NCBI GenBank assembly: GCA_033032865.1
Contig: JAWHQI010000148.1
Span: forward strand, 1,507,501-1,571,500
Origin: Dactylorhiza incarnata
Lineage: Eukaryota > Streptophyta > Magnoliopsida > Asparagales > Orchidaceae
Length of the DNA: 64,000 bases
Direction of reading: 5' to 3'
The notes under the pieces were generated by a model. It saw only the letters and a list, made by a program, of their open reading frames with translations. It was not told where the DNA came from and did not search any database. The translations under genes and the position numbers were made by a program. Each line of letters opens with the position of its first letter. The stretch's first letter is position 1. This document shows positions 21,034-31,937 of the stretch, one piece after another.

Positions 21034-22377
21034 TTGTTCGCGCTTATAGGTAGATTTAAAGTAAAGAATCGTTGGGCGCGTGTTCTGTTCGATTCGGGTG
21101 CTACCCATTCGTTCGTAGCAAGGGCTTTCGTCGAGCGTCACCGTTTGACCCCTGAGCTGGGCAACGATTCGTTCCTCGTTAAGTTCCCTTCTAGTGATTT
21201 GGTGTCCTCGAACCGGTGCGTCCGAAGTTGCCCCATTCTCTTAGGAGATTTCTTGGCTGTTGCTGATCTCAAAGTGTTGGACTTAGAAGACTTTGACGTG
21301 ATTTTGGGTATGGACTGGTTGTCCAGTTATGATGCGGTCATCCGATGCAAGGAAAAGCGTCTAGACTTCGTGATGGACAACGGTCAACCCATGAGCATTT
21401 TTGGTTCTCCATACAAGAGTTCTTTGATAATTTCTGCGGTATGTGCTCGGAAACTATTAATTTCTAGTTATTTGGCTTACCTTGTTTCTGTAGTAGAAAC
21501 TGTTCCTGGACCACCGTGTATTGAGAGCGTTCCGGTTGTGCGAGAGTTTCCTGACGTCTTTCTTGTCAGTCTTCCTGGACTCCCGCCTGATAGAGATGTA
21601 GAGTTCGTTATTGATCTTGAGCCTACTCGTCCTATTGCTAAGTCACCGTACCGTATGGCCCCGTGCGAGTTAGAAGAGTTGCGAACTCAGTTAGATGAAT
21701 TATTGCAGTGTGGTTTCATTAGGCCAAGTTCTTCGCCCTGGGGTGCTCCAGTTTTGTTTGTGAAAAAGAAGGACGGTTCTATGAGGTTGTGCATAGATTA
21801 TAGAGAGTTAAACAAAGTGACCATCAAGAACAGGTATCCGTTGCCGGGGACAGATGATTTGTTTGATCAGTTGCGTGGTAGCACGGTGTTTTCGAAGATT
21901 GACCTTCGATCAGGCTACCATCAGTTGAGGATCCGTGAGTCGGACGTACCCCAGACTGCCTTTCGTTCTCGTTATGGCCATTTTGAGTTTCTAGTCATGT
22001 CGTTTGGTTTGCCAAATGCACCCTCTGCATTTATGGACATGATGAACCGCGTGTTCAAGGATTTTCTGGACCATTTTGTTGTGGTATTCATAGACGATGT
22101 GCTAGTTTATTCTAAGAGTGCTGAGGAGCATGCTACGCATTTGCGCTTAGTATTGTCTACTCTTAGAGAGCACAAGTTGTTTGCGAAGCTGAGTAAGTGC
22201 GAGTTCTGGCTTCCTCAGGTGTCCATTCTGGGTCATGTGGTGAACAAGGATGGAATTACTGTAGACCCAGCTAAGATTTCTGCTGTGTTAGATTGGAAGA
22301 TGCCTTCAACACCTAAGGAGATAAGGAGTTTCTTAGGGTTGGCTGGGTACTACAGGAGATTTGTTCAAGGGTTCTAG
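21034..22377 (+). pseudogene. pol: Element G pol: protease and reverse transcriptase
   Basis: Aspartic protease: [20 protein letters not shown] (active-site DSG), then [59 protein letters not shown], and the catalytic [11 protein letters not shown]. Thumb: [17 protein letters not shown] and [11 protein letters not shown]. It would mature Gag-Pol and copy element RNA to DNA. The frame has no ATG; it is the same frame as gag, separated by TAG at 20974, 21010 and 21028. The segment ends at an in-frame TAG (22375) replacing one codon, and the frame continues straight into RNase H. Confidence 0.9.
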
Positions 22378-22875
22378 GTGCTGTCGGCACCTTTGACTAA
22401 GCTTACCCAGAAGAATACGGCTTTTATTTGGAGCGATAACTGCGAAGAAGCCTTCCAAGAATTAAAGAGGTGTTTGTGCAGTGCGCCTGTGTTGGCCTTG
22501 CCGATCGAAGGATTAGAGTATGTCATTTATGTGGACGCATCTCACATTGGTTTAGGATGTGTTTTGATGCAAGAAGGAAAGGTGATTGCCTATGGGTCTA
22601 GACAACTGAAAATTCATGAAAGGAATTACCCTACGCATGACTTAGAATTTGATGCAGTGATTTATGCTTTAAAGCTTTGGAGACATCTTCTTTATGGAGT
22701 GTCATGCAAGATTTTCACGGATCACAAGAGTCTGAAGTATGTCTTTACCCAGAAGGAGATGAATTTGCGCCAGCGGAGGTGGTTGGAGTATGTTGCGGAT
22801 TATGAGGTTGATATTCTCTATCATCCGGGTAAGGCTAATGTAGTGGTTGATGCCCTGAGCAAAAAGACCGCGTAA
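22378..22875 (+). pseudogene. pol: Element G pol: RNase H
   Basis: Same frame as the RT. Conserved blocks: [72 protein letters not shown]. It would degrade the RNA template during reverse transcription. Ends at TAA 22873; another in-frame TAG is at 22954. No frameshift. Confidence 0.88.
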
Positions 22876-22998
22876 ATCTTCAATATCTCTGTGCAGTCGT
22901 TGGTAGAAGAGTTTATGTTGATGGATATCTTAGTCGGTAGTAGTACCGCGCCTTAGAGCTTAGGAGTTGAAGAACCTTCTTGGATTATCCTTACGAGA

Positions 22999-24087
22999 TT
23001 GCATCAAAAGGAAGATCCTAATTTGCAACATCTCCGGAATAGAACTGAAAAAGGTGAGCTACCTGACTTTTCAATCGATGATAAAGATACTTTGAAGTAT
23101 CGAGGTAGATATTGTATTCCCGCGCTTGACGGCATTCGAACCAAGATCTGTAGCGAAGCGCATGATTCTAGTGTTTCATATCATCCTGGCTCCACAAAGA
23201 TGTACAAAGACCTAAAGCAGATCGTTTGGTGGTCAGGTATGAAAAGTGATATAGCCAAGTATGTTTCTGAATGCTTTACATGTCAACATGTTAAGGCAAA
23301 TCATAAGAGGCCTGGTGGTAAATTAAACCCTTTGGATATTCCAACCTGGAAGTGGGAGAGTATTTCAATGGACTTCATTACCGGTTTGCCGAGATCTCCT
23401 GGAGGTCACGATTCGGTATGGGTCATAGTTGACCGTCTGACAAAGTGTGCTCACTTTGTGCCATTTAAAATTGGATATTCTATGGAGAAGATAGCAGAAC
23501 TTTATTTGAATGAAGTCATCAGATTGCATGGTGTGCCCGTAAGCATTGTGTCGGACCGAGATTCAAGGTATATGTCTCGTTTCTGGAGAAGTCTGCAAGG
23601 AGCTTTGGGTATTGACCTTAGATACTCTACCGCTTACCTCCCCCAGACAAATGGTCAGACGGAGAGAGTGAATCAGATTTTGGAAGATATGATCAAGTGC
23701 TATATTTTGGATCATGGTGGGGCTTGGGATAAGCGCCTGGGATTGATGGAATTTGCCTACAATAATAGTTATCAGGAGAGTTTGCAAATGGCCCCCTTTG
23801 AGGCTTTGTACGGGAGGCGTTGCCGAACTCCTTTGTTTTGGGTCGAGGTTGGTGAGAGCCCGTTGTTAGGCCCAGAAGCTTTGGAAGAGATAAGCGTTGT
23901 TGTGACTCATATCCGCGAGATGCTTCGTGTTGCTCAGGAGCGGTATGAGAACTACGCTAATCGGAGGAGAGTGGATCTAGAGTTTTCCGTTGGAGACTTA
24001 GTGTTCTTGAAAGTTTCTCCGATGCAGGGCGTTAAGAGATTTGGAAGGAACCATATGTTAGACCCCCGGTATGTGGGACCTTTCTAG
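22999..24087 (+). pseudogene. pol: Element G pol: integrase
   Basis: Zinc-binding HHCC domain (HDSSVSYHPGSTKMYKDL, then CFTCQHVK), followed by the catalytic core with SMDFITGLP, VSDRDSRYMSRFW and PQTNGQTERVNQ, supplying the D, D and E residues. Then AYNNSYQ and MAPFEALYGRRCRTPLFW. It inserts element DNA into chromosomes. Closed by TAG at 24085 within the GPF(E)VVERIG motif, where the element consensus would be GAG; the frame continues into the C-terminal domain. Confidence 0.9.
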
Positions 24088-24405
24088 GTTGTTGAACGCA
24101 TCGGAGTGTCCGCTTATAGATTAGATTTGTCTGCCTCCTTTCCAGACGTTCACGATGTGTTTCATGTGAGCCAGTTGAGGAAGTGTTTGCGTAGTGATCG
24201 GCTTGTTCTTGATTCGGTGCCCGTTTTGCAACCCAATCTTTCGTATGTTGAAGAGCCTGTCCGAATCTTGGAGACTCAGGAGCGTGTGCTGCGGAAGAAG
24301 ACGATCCCGAAGGTTAAGGTTCTTTGGAAGAATCAGGGTGTCGAAAGCGCAACATGGGAGCTGGAGTCTGCCATGAGAGAGACTCATCCTAGCCTTTTCT
24401 CTTAG
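24088..24405 (+). pseudogene. pol: Element G integrase C-terminus with chromodomain-like tail
   Basis: Begins with the GPY/F-type end (VVERIGVSAYRLDLSAS), then VFHVSQLRKC, then a degenerate chromodomain: RVLRKKTIPKVKVLWKNQGVESATWELES. In chromoviruses this tail steers integration toward particular chromatin. Ends at TAG after MRETHPSLFS. Same frame as the rest of pol. Confidence 0.85.
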
Positions 24406-24495
24406 ATTTCGGGTAAATCTTCTGTCAGGTAACCTTTGGATTTATTTCAGTATCTTTCTTGATCTGTGGATTTCAAGTTTCGGGACGAAACTTCT

Positions 24496-24510
24496 TTTAG
24501 GAGGAGTGGC
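24496..24510 (+). other. Polypurine tract of element G
   Basis: TTTAGGAGGAGTGGC sits directly before the 3' LTR start TGTAACGCCCC. It is the expected plus-strand priming site. Confidence 0.75.
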
Positions 24511-27153
24511 TGTAACGCCCCTGATTTTTCGTTAATTATTTTCGTGACCGTTGTGGCGTAATTTTGGCGTAAGGGCGTTACGTCAGCTCGTCAGATTTAG
24601 TTTTGTGCCTTAGCTTAGTTAAAGTATGTAATTTAGATCGAGCGTGCGAGTTTTCGCGTCGTTTTGATTTGTAGAGAAGGTATTGTGTAGTATTGAGAAT
24701 TTTGCTTCGGGAGGCTTTTGCCCGAGTTTGGCTCGTCGGAATTGAATTCTGACTTCGCCGTTGGACTCGTAGCGTCGTGTTTCAGTTAAGGTGCGAATTT
24801 CGTAGAAATCCGAGGTGATCTAGTTTCCCTCGCGGTTTTAAGTAAATTGGGGAATTAATTAATTAATTAATTAATAATTTTGGTTATATATAAAGCCTAA
24901 AATCTTCTTCCCCTATTCATCTCCTTCTTCCTCGATCAAAAGCAGCCGCCGAGCGAAAGAACGAGAGCGGAGCTTCGTGGAGCATTCGGCCAGCGATTTT
25001 TAGGATTGTAGTAGTCGGAATCGTGTTTGGAGAGTGGATTTGGAAAGCTCTCGGCGAGATCTTCGTCTTAGAGGGTAAGCTTTTCCCGTTTTGTGGAATT
25101 TTTGGAGTTAGGGTAGTGACCTAACCCCTTCTTTCGACCTGAAAAGTTTCAGGAATCTGTGCTCGTGTGTCCTCTTAGTCGATCCTTAGCGTTCGGAGCG
25201 GAGTCCTTCGGGTTTGCAAGATTAAGGCAAGTGGCTTCTTCCTCCTCCTCTTTGTTTGGTTAAATCTTGGTTTTCCTCCTAATAAATGCTTGGTGAACTG
25301 TTGGCTCGTATTTCGAGCGTCTTATTTGATAGATAGAAACCCTAAATATCCCCCCCCCCCCCCCCCCCCCCCCCCGTAGTGTCAGGAAATTTCTCCCGGA
25401 AAGCACCGATGTCCCCTGGTTTAGCCGCTGAATGGTCCTTCTCGAGAAGTCCCGGTCGTCCTCGAGAAGTCGTTTTAGCCCAGTCTCGAGAGATCCTTGT
25501 CTCTCTTGAGAAGTCTTAGCCGTTCTCGAGAAGCCCTTGTTGTTCTCGAGAAGTTGCCTTAGCCCAGCTTGCGAGAAGACCCCCTCGAGCTCTCGAGAAA
25601 TGCCTCCTAATTTCTCGAGAAATCCTTGCTGTTCTCGAGAAGTCCAGTGTTCCGATCCTAATTTCTCGAGAAGTGTCATTGTTCTCGAGAAGTCCAGTGT
25701 CTTGATTTTTTTTCGGGTCTCTCGCGAGATGCCTTAAACCCCTCGGGGAATCACTCTCTCCTGACCCCTTTGAGTTCTCGAGAAGTTATCTTGTCCCGCC
25801 CTTGTTCCTTAAGAAACTCCATGATCCTAGCCTTGATCTCATGGTTGTTCGTAACCCTAAACTCCCTTGAGAAAAGCCTTCTATGTTGTTATTGCTTGAG
25901 TTATGCCACCGTTTACTTCTCCTCTTCGAAACCTCATACTCGTTGTGGTTGAAGAAACATATGAGTTCTCTTATGTTTAGTATTGGAAAATGTTTACTTT
26001 GTTGTGACCCTGTCTCTTAGGGCATCCTAGTGTTTATCCTTTCGGGCAGCGTCTCGTATTTAATTGAAATCTAATTAATAAGAACCATTGTCTTTAGCCT
26101 TACACAGTAGTGTGTTTGGGGGACAGTGGGGGAATGTTATAGCATTGCACGGTAGTCGTGTTTGGGTGGTTGGGTCTAGAGTACCCCCACCCAGTTTTTG
26201 GGCTTTGGGTGGCGGAGGTAGATAACCGCTCCCATTTAATTGAGCTGATCAGTCTCTTTAAATAATGAAACAAGATAAATGAATCTTGCTTGTTCCTCTT
26301 TTTGGCACTTTCTTTTTAGTGCACTCGGTGCTTGCTAGTTCTTTGTTTAGAGCTTCTCTTCCGGTAAATCTGGCTTGGGTTGGCATCCCTTATGCCTTGC
26401 TTACTTTTCTGCTAGTTTTCTGCCATTGTAATTCCTTGCTGAGGCGTTCTTTGTTTTATTGAATGCCTCAGGTTCAGAGCAGTAGCGGCTAGTGGTGTAG
26501 CCTGAAGTTCAGAGTTTTAGTAGTTGTTCACCCCGCTGATGCGAGGTAGTTGTTTTTAGTTTCTTCTTGTGCTCAGACATACTAGATGGTGCCAATGGGT
26601 TAGTATCATGTTGTTGGCGCCCATTGTGCCCTTTTTATGCTTTATAGTTTATTTGCCAGTTAAATGCCACTACTTTTAGATCTTGTGTATCTTACTCTCT
26701 GGGAATGAGTTATGTTAGGTGCACTATAGTTATAAAATGGTTTTTTCTTCATCCTCATTGCATTCTTTCTAACTGAAACCCTTAACCTTAAAGTCGCTTA
26801 CAGGTATTTTCTACTCTTACAATACACCTAGTTATGTGCATATCATTTACCTTATGCTCCGTCGTTGCATACATTTAGGACTTTAAGTTAACTAAATCAA
26901 GTACTTTCCGCTGCAATTATACATACTTTCTCGGTGGACTAGTTGATCCACGAACTGAGAGACACAGTTCTTACCTCAAAACCCCTAATAAATGATTTCA
27001 AATGATGACTTATCATATAATCATGTTTTGTTTAGTTAAGTAATAGGTTCCCGCCTGAGCGTCTGCAGCTGTCTCATGTATGATGTGGCATCATGACGTG
27101 TATTTTCTCTTACTCTGATATTCTTAAATTTGGAAAAAATGCGGGTTGTGACA
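24511..27153 (+). repeat. Element G 3' LTR (2643 bp)
   Basis: Aligns with 16446-19066. TATA box at about 24884-24894. Carries a homopolymer of 26 C at 25350-25375, where the 5' copy has 6 C, and a second copy of the CTCGAGAA array. Ends GGGTTGTGACA followed by the TSD TCAGC. Confidence 0.93.
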
Positions 27154-28715
27154 TCAGCCCTTCCAGGAGGTCTCTCCTTTGCACTAGGCACACTAGGGTT
27201 GTGCCAACAGTCAATGGCAAAGTGTCCCACTTTGCCACAACACCAACATTCATGGATGTTGTACCTTCTTTTCTGAACAATTTTTGAAGTGATTGGAGAA
27301 TCACAATGCTTATGTTCAGTAGAGAAGGCAGCAGCATTCTTCCTATCTCTCTCAGCTAAGGGTTGACTGGCTGCTCTAGTATAATTATTTCTTCTTGACT
27401 TTATCTGTTTGTCAGCAATAGATGTCAGCTTGGTAGCTGACGTGGTGTTGATGGCATCAGATATGATCAAGTGAGAATTGATTATACTGGGGCTACCAGT
27501 CTGCCTCTTATCTGGAAGAGATTGGGAAGACGTTCCTCTTTTATCCTTGAAAGTGGGGGCTGGGGCACCAATCACAAATGGTCCATGATGGGCCATTTGG
27601 ATTTCCTCATGGGGAGCCTTTAATGCACTCATCCCCATGCCCTTTCTCTTCCCATAGTCAGGAGCATTTCCATGACTAATGGGGCTTCCATTCATCCAGT
27701 GACCATGGACACTGTCCTGATCATACCTATTTGAGTGAAGCACTACCTTCTGAAAGGTGGTATGAGGCTCTGCTTTAGTTTTGCCCCTTTCTCCATTCCC
27801 AGCATCTATTTCCCCTTCATTGAAACCCAATACCCTCCTAATTCTATAGGAGAAGAAGGTGTCAATGATGGGCAGTACAGTTTTGGGCTTAGAGAATTGA
27901 GCTACCAAGCTTCTTTCCTTGAGAAGGTCATTCTCAAGTTTCTTGATAAGCTCTTCCCTTTGGCTTCTTTCATCATAAAGCTTGTCTATGATTTTCTTGA
28001 GCTCACAGGAGTTGGTGCCCACATTGGGGGACATACCCATTTCCTTATTCATCTCAGCCTTAATGGGCCTGAGTGAATCTAGCTCCCTATCTTGCTTCTC
28101 AACAAGCTTCTTGCTCTTTCTCAGAGCTCCCAAGAGATCACCAAACTGCTCTATTAGATCAACATGGTTCTTATTGTTGCATGATGAGTAGTCGTCTGCA
28201 TCATCTTCAGAAGATGTACAATCACCTGATGCACTCTTGGTCTTCTTAAATAAAGCAGGTAGTAAAGGTGTGTGAGTGGTGCATACCTGATCATGATGTG
28301 ATTCATCATGATTTTCTTCATCTGATAGAGCCATGAGCCCATGAACCTCTTCATCCTCAGAATCACAGTCTGTAAGAGTCAAGGGTGCTCTTATTCTTTC
28401 TCCTGCTCCAGAGCATTCTTCATCATCTGATTCACTGTCTGATGTAGTCAGTGGTGCTCTGATACATACCTCTTCATGAGGGGTTTCTTCTTCAAAATCT
28501 TCCTCTGACACTTCCATGAGGACTCCTAGGGAGTCCCACATGTCCTTTGTTGTTGTGCAATGACTCAGCTTCTGATGTGTTGGCAGATCTACTGCACCAG
28601 CTAGAATGCTTCTTGCTTCTTTGTCCAAGCTGGCTAGAAGAGTCCCATCTTTTAACATTGTCATGGAGGGTCCTTCTTGAACAATTAAAAACATTTTTGA
28701 ATCCATTGCCTCCAT
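27154..28715 (-). pseudogene. gag: Element B gag (most of the protein)
   Basis: Minus-strand frame with MEAMDSKMFLIVQ and TKDMWDSLGVLME (copia gag N-terminal end). It then jumps directly to SEEDFEEETPHEEVC, lacking the capsid-core section and first zinc knuckle that A and C have between these points. A long acidic section (DSESDDEE, EDEEVHGLMALSDEEN), a coiled coil (LRKSKKLVEKQDRELDSLR), the shared APHEEIQMAHHGPFVIG motif and a zinc knuckle CWCCGKVGHFAIDC follow. The probable original start lies upstream (to about 28800): upstream residues continue the family pattern but cross an in-frame TGA where relatives have Trp. Split at 27154 by element G. Confidence 0.8.
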
Positions 28716-28854
28716 GTATATTTTAGCTCTTACTTTTCAAAGTAAAAAAGTTCTCTCTAGAACAAATAGCTATCCTTGATTCCATAGCTTTGATGAATGG
28801 ACACCCAAGGGCAGATCGGTTCAAGCTGTTAAGCTTTTCTTTGAACAACCTACA

Positions 28855-28866
28855 TATGATACCACT
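28855..28866 (-). other. Primer-binding site of element B
   Basis: The minus strand reads AGTGGTATCATA next to the LTR end ...AACA. TGGTATCA matches the tRNA-iMet primer site; the following bases differ. Confidence 0.7.
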
Positions 28867-30776
28867 TGTTATTTATTGGGTGTCAACTTATCACCTAGAG
28901 GGGGGTGAATAGGTTTTGCAAATTATTTTATCCCCTTTAGGTATACTTGATTTCTAATTAGTAGATCTATAAATTATAAAGCACAACACGGAAAAGCACA
29001 CAATGATCTATAGAGGTTCCTCAAGACCGGGTGTCTTGAATAGTCCTCTTTCCCTCTGCGCCTACCTAGCAGTTTGCTAGGCTCGGCAAACTCCGCCAAA
29101 TCTTCAGGCCCGCAAGCCTTACAACACGGACCCGCAAGTCCAACAGCCTAGTCCCTCAAGCCCCTACTGCACCCGAGCCCGCAAGCTCGACACTCAGGCC
29201 CTCAAGCCCTACACAACACAGACCCGCAAGTCATGTGCCTACAGCCTAGGCCCGCAATCCCTTACTGCACCCAAGCCCTTAAGCTCGACAAAATCAGCCC
29301 TGCAAGTCCACTGCCCTGGCCCTCAAGCCTCACAGCTCTCCAGCCCTCAAGCTAGACAGTGTCGGACCCGCAAGTCCACTGCCCTAGCCCTCAAGCCTCA
29401 CAGCTCTCCAGCCCTCAAGATAGACGGTGTCAGACCCGCAAGTCCACTGCCCTGGCCCTCAAGCCTCACAGCTCTCCAGCCCTCAAGCTAGACAAACAGG
29501 CCCGCAAGCCTTACAAGCAATTACAGTGATGAAAACTGTTTCTTCTGCCTGATGAAGATTGGCAACTTAGCCGGATGGAGATCGGCAACTTGAGGTTGAA
29601 GAAGATGTTTCTGATTCAGATCTTGAAAGTGCAGTTCTTCTTCAATCTCTTCGCTTAGCCTGATGAGGAACGGCTTCTTATCAGTCGATCAAACGACTGA
29701 TTCTTCTGAGAACGCTTGAATCTTAATCTCTACTTGTTCTCCTTCTTCTCCGCAGAATGTACTGTTGTATTGAGAAGCAACGGCGAGATTCTTTTTCGTT
29801 TTTCTTTTCTCACGATGATTGATTCTTTCTAGGGCATCCTCTTATCTTTTTTATAAGAGTGTGAGGCTCCCAACGGTCTTCTGAAAAAGTTCCTTAAGCG
29901 TCAGATGCCTCATTCCTTAAAAGCACGCGCTGATTGGACAATCAGGCGGCGACATTAATTGTTGACAGCGCATCCGCAACATTTGAATCTGTCTCGACGA
30001 TATTTCCACTGTTACGACGACATGGATAATATCTCGACGACATGACTTTGTCAATGCCTTAGGCCTTGGTGGATCTTCAAGTCTTCTAGCTTCTGCCTCT
30101 GAAGCTGATGTCTCGACCATACGAGGTATCCTGGCGTTTCTACATATACAACGATATGCTATCTATGACTGTGTCGTCGTGGTCTTCTTTCTTGTAGTTT
30201 GTCGTCGTAATCACTTTGTTCTTTCGACGACATGAGCGATATCATGTCGACAGACTATGCTTTAGCAACTGCTTGTCTTCAGCTGCCCTTCTTCAGTCTT
30301 CTCGACGTCATGCCTTCTTTACTACGATATATGTTCTTCTCGACGACAAGGCCACTTTGTTGATGTCGAAGATACTGCATCTTCTCGACGACATTCCTTC
30401 CTTGGATATCTTCATGTCTTCTCTGCGTTCGACGAACTTCATTCTGCGTTAGACGAACAACATTCTGCGTTCGACAAACTTCATTCTTCTATCTCGTCTT
30501 TGCGTTCGACGAACTTGTCAAGTCTCGGCGTTTGCTTCTGTCCTGTCTCTTTGTTCGACGAACTTCATTCTGCGTTCGACGAACTCGCCAATTCTCAGCG
30601 TTTGCTTTGTTCATTATAATGACGATGTGCATGTACTTGGTGAAATAACTAAAGTACTTGACATATTGTCGATCTCTGCAAGCATGAACTAGATGGGACA
30701 TTAAATACATCTTACACTTATCATTGAGCTGAGCACTTCTTCAAATCAGGAACACTGCTGGGCACTATTCCCAACA
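28867..30776 (-). repeat. Element B 5' LTR (1910 bp)
   Basis: Pairs with 11402-13359. On the plus strand TGTTATTTATTGGG...TTCCCAACA. Minus-strand TATA box (TTATAAAAAAG type) at about 29842-29856. Contains the 68-bp CCCGCAAG repeats (29290-29495) and the shorter version of the TTCGACGAACT array (30421-30590). Confidence 0.9.
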
Positions 30777-31654
30777 CAAGCTATTGAATTGAAAATTACA
30801 ATTGCGAAAAGAAAAGTACAAGAATTGAAGGTTACAATTGCAAAGAGAAAGAGAAGTACAAGAATTGCTTAAAATATGAAAATAATGTAATAAATGAAGG
30901 ATTGAACTCCCAAAAATTCATCCCTTAAGTTTTGGAGAAGCTACCCTTAAATAGGTGAAAAGTTGAGGTTACACACCCCTTGGTCATGCCCGTGACCAAG
31001 GGCGTGTAAGGGGCGTGATCAAAGCGGGTGCGGGAGAGACGCCATATGGGTTCATTGCAGGCGTTACGCGCGTGTCAAGCCCCTTGGTCACGCCCGTGAC
31101 CAAGGGCGTGTAATAATTAAACTGCAATCTGGCGGGACATTCTGGAGGGACAGAGGCGTGATGTGGCGGCCGAGAAGCTACACGCCCGTGACATTGGAAG
31201 TACACAGGCATGACAATAGCAAATCAGTCTCTAGGCATGATCTAGGCTGGGCGTGCAGAGCACGACCGGACACAGGTGTGTACTTTGTGATAATCACGCC
31301 ATGGATTCAGGATGTGGTCGGCTGAGCTGGAGGATGGTACACGGGCGTAACTTAGGAAAGTCACGGGCGTGTCTTAAAGTACACAGGTGTGTACTATGAA
31401 TTCATCTCAGAATAAGCCCAGGATGGCAGAAGGTCTGGAACAAATCTTTATGTTGACACACCCTTGGTCACGGGCGTGTACTTGCAATTTTTGCTTAAAG
31501 TGTCCAAAAACCTGAAAAACATGAAATATGCTTAAGTTAGTACATATAAATGAAAAAGAAACAGTTTATTAAGGAAAATACATATAATTTAAATAAATTC
31601 ATATTAAAGCAATATAAAAACTCTACTAAAGATGAGTATATAAATTACTCATCA
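30777..31654 (-). repeat. Tat/Ogre-type gypsy LTR, 5' part (minus orientation)
   Basis: The minus strand starts TGATGAGTAATT at 31654. It contains repeated CACGCCCGTG boxes, a TATA-like CTATTTAAGGG (30947-30957) and a downstream pyrimidine-rich leader, then continues at 11401 beyond element B. The CACGCCCGTG-rich U3 and TGATGAG start are familiar from plant Tat-lineage LTRs. Combined length with 10535-11401 is about 1.75 kb. Confidence 0.65.
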
Positions 31655-31937
31655 AACACCCCCATACTTGAGCTTTTGCTATTGCAGAGCAAAAGAATGA
31701 GATATAATTTTACAAGACATTGATATTATTTCTAACTAACTAAAATTTTATTAAATCAAAAGTAAGTTAAAGACAAATTCTAGAAATTCAAGGATTAAGT
31801 CACATATTATGGTGTTAATTTAAAAAGAGAAACATGCTTGGTTAAAGACTTCTTAAGATGACTATTTAGCACACTAAATTGTAGAAATTGTCATACAAAA
31901 TTAGATTGAAATTATAGTAACTCTAACATAAAGAAGG
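31655..31937 (-). other. PPT and 3' untranslated end of a Tat-type element
   Basis: The minus strand reads AAAGCTCAAGTATGGGGGTGTT directly before the TGATGAG LTR start; this is the usual Tat PPT context. The rest is AT-rich and noncoding, and is cut at 31937 by element E. Confidence 0.55.

Larger units (their letters stand above)
16446..27153 (+). mobile_element. Element G: Ty3/gypsy chromovirus (Tekay-like) with 5-bp TSD
   Basis: LTRs 16446-19066 and 24511-27153 start TGTAA(T/C)GCCCC and end GGGTTGTGACA. The target duplication TCAGC is perfect (16441-16445 and 27154-27158). Order: LTR, iMet primer site, structured leader, gag, PR-RT-RH-IN, chromodomain-like tail, PPT, LTR; this RT-before-integrase order defines Ty3/gypsy. 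The chromodomain and long LTRs suggest the Tekay/Del clade. Gag to pol is one continuous frame interrupted only by stop codons. Total 10,708 bp. Confidence 0.95.
11402..30776 (-). mobile_element. Element B: pol-less Ty1/copia-type element (gag + accessory ORF), interrupted by gypsy element G
   Basis: Minus strand. 5' LTR 28867-30776, primer site 28855-28866, gag 28715-27154 continuing at 16440-16365, accessory ORF 15699-13576, PPT about 13360-13373, 3' LTR 11402-13359. The flanking CAAGT/CAAGC is an imperfect 5-bp target duplication. Gypsy element G plus its TSD accounts for 10,713 bp, leaving an original element of about 8.66 kb. Gag ends with a stop at 16365 and no protease, integrase or RT follows, so B is non-autonomous. 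It inserted into a Tat-type LTR. Confidence 0.88.
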
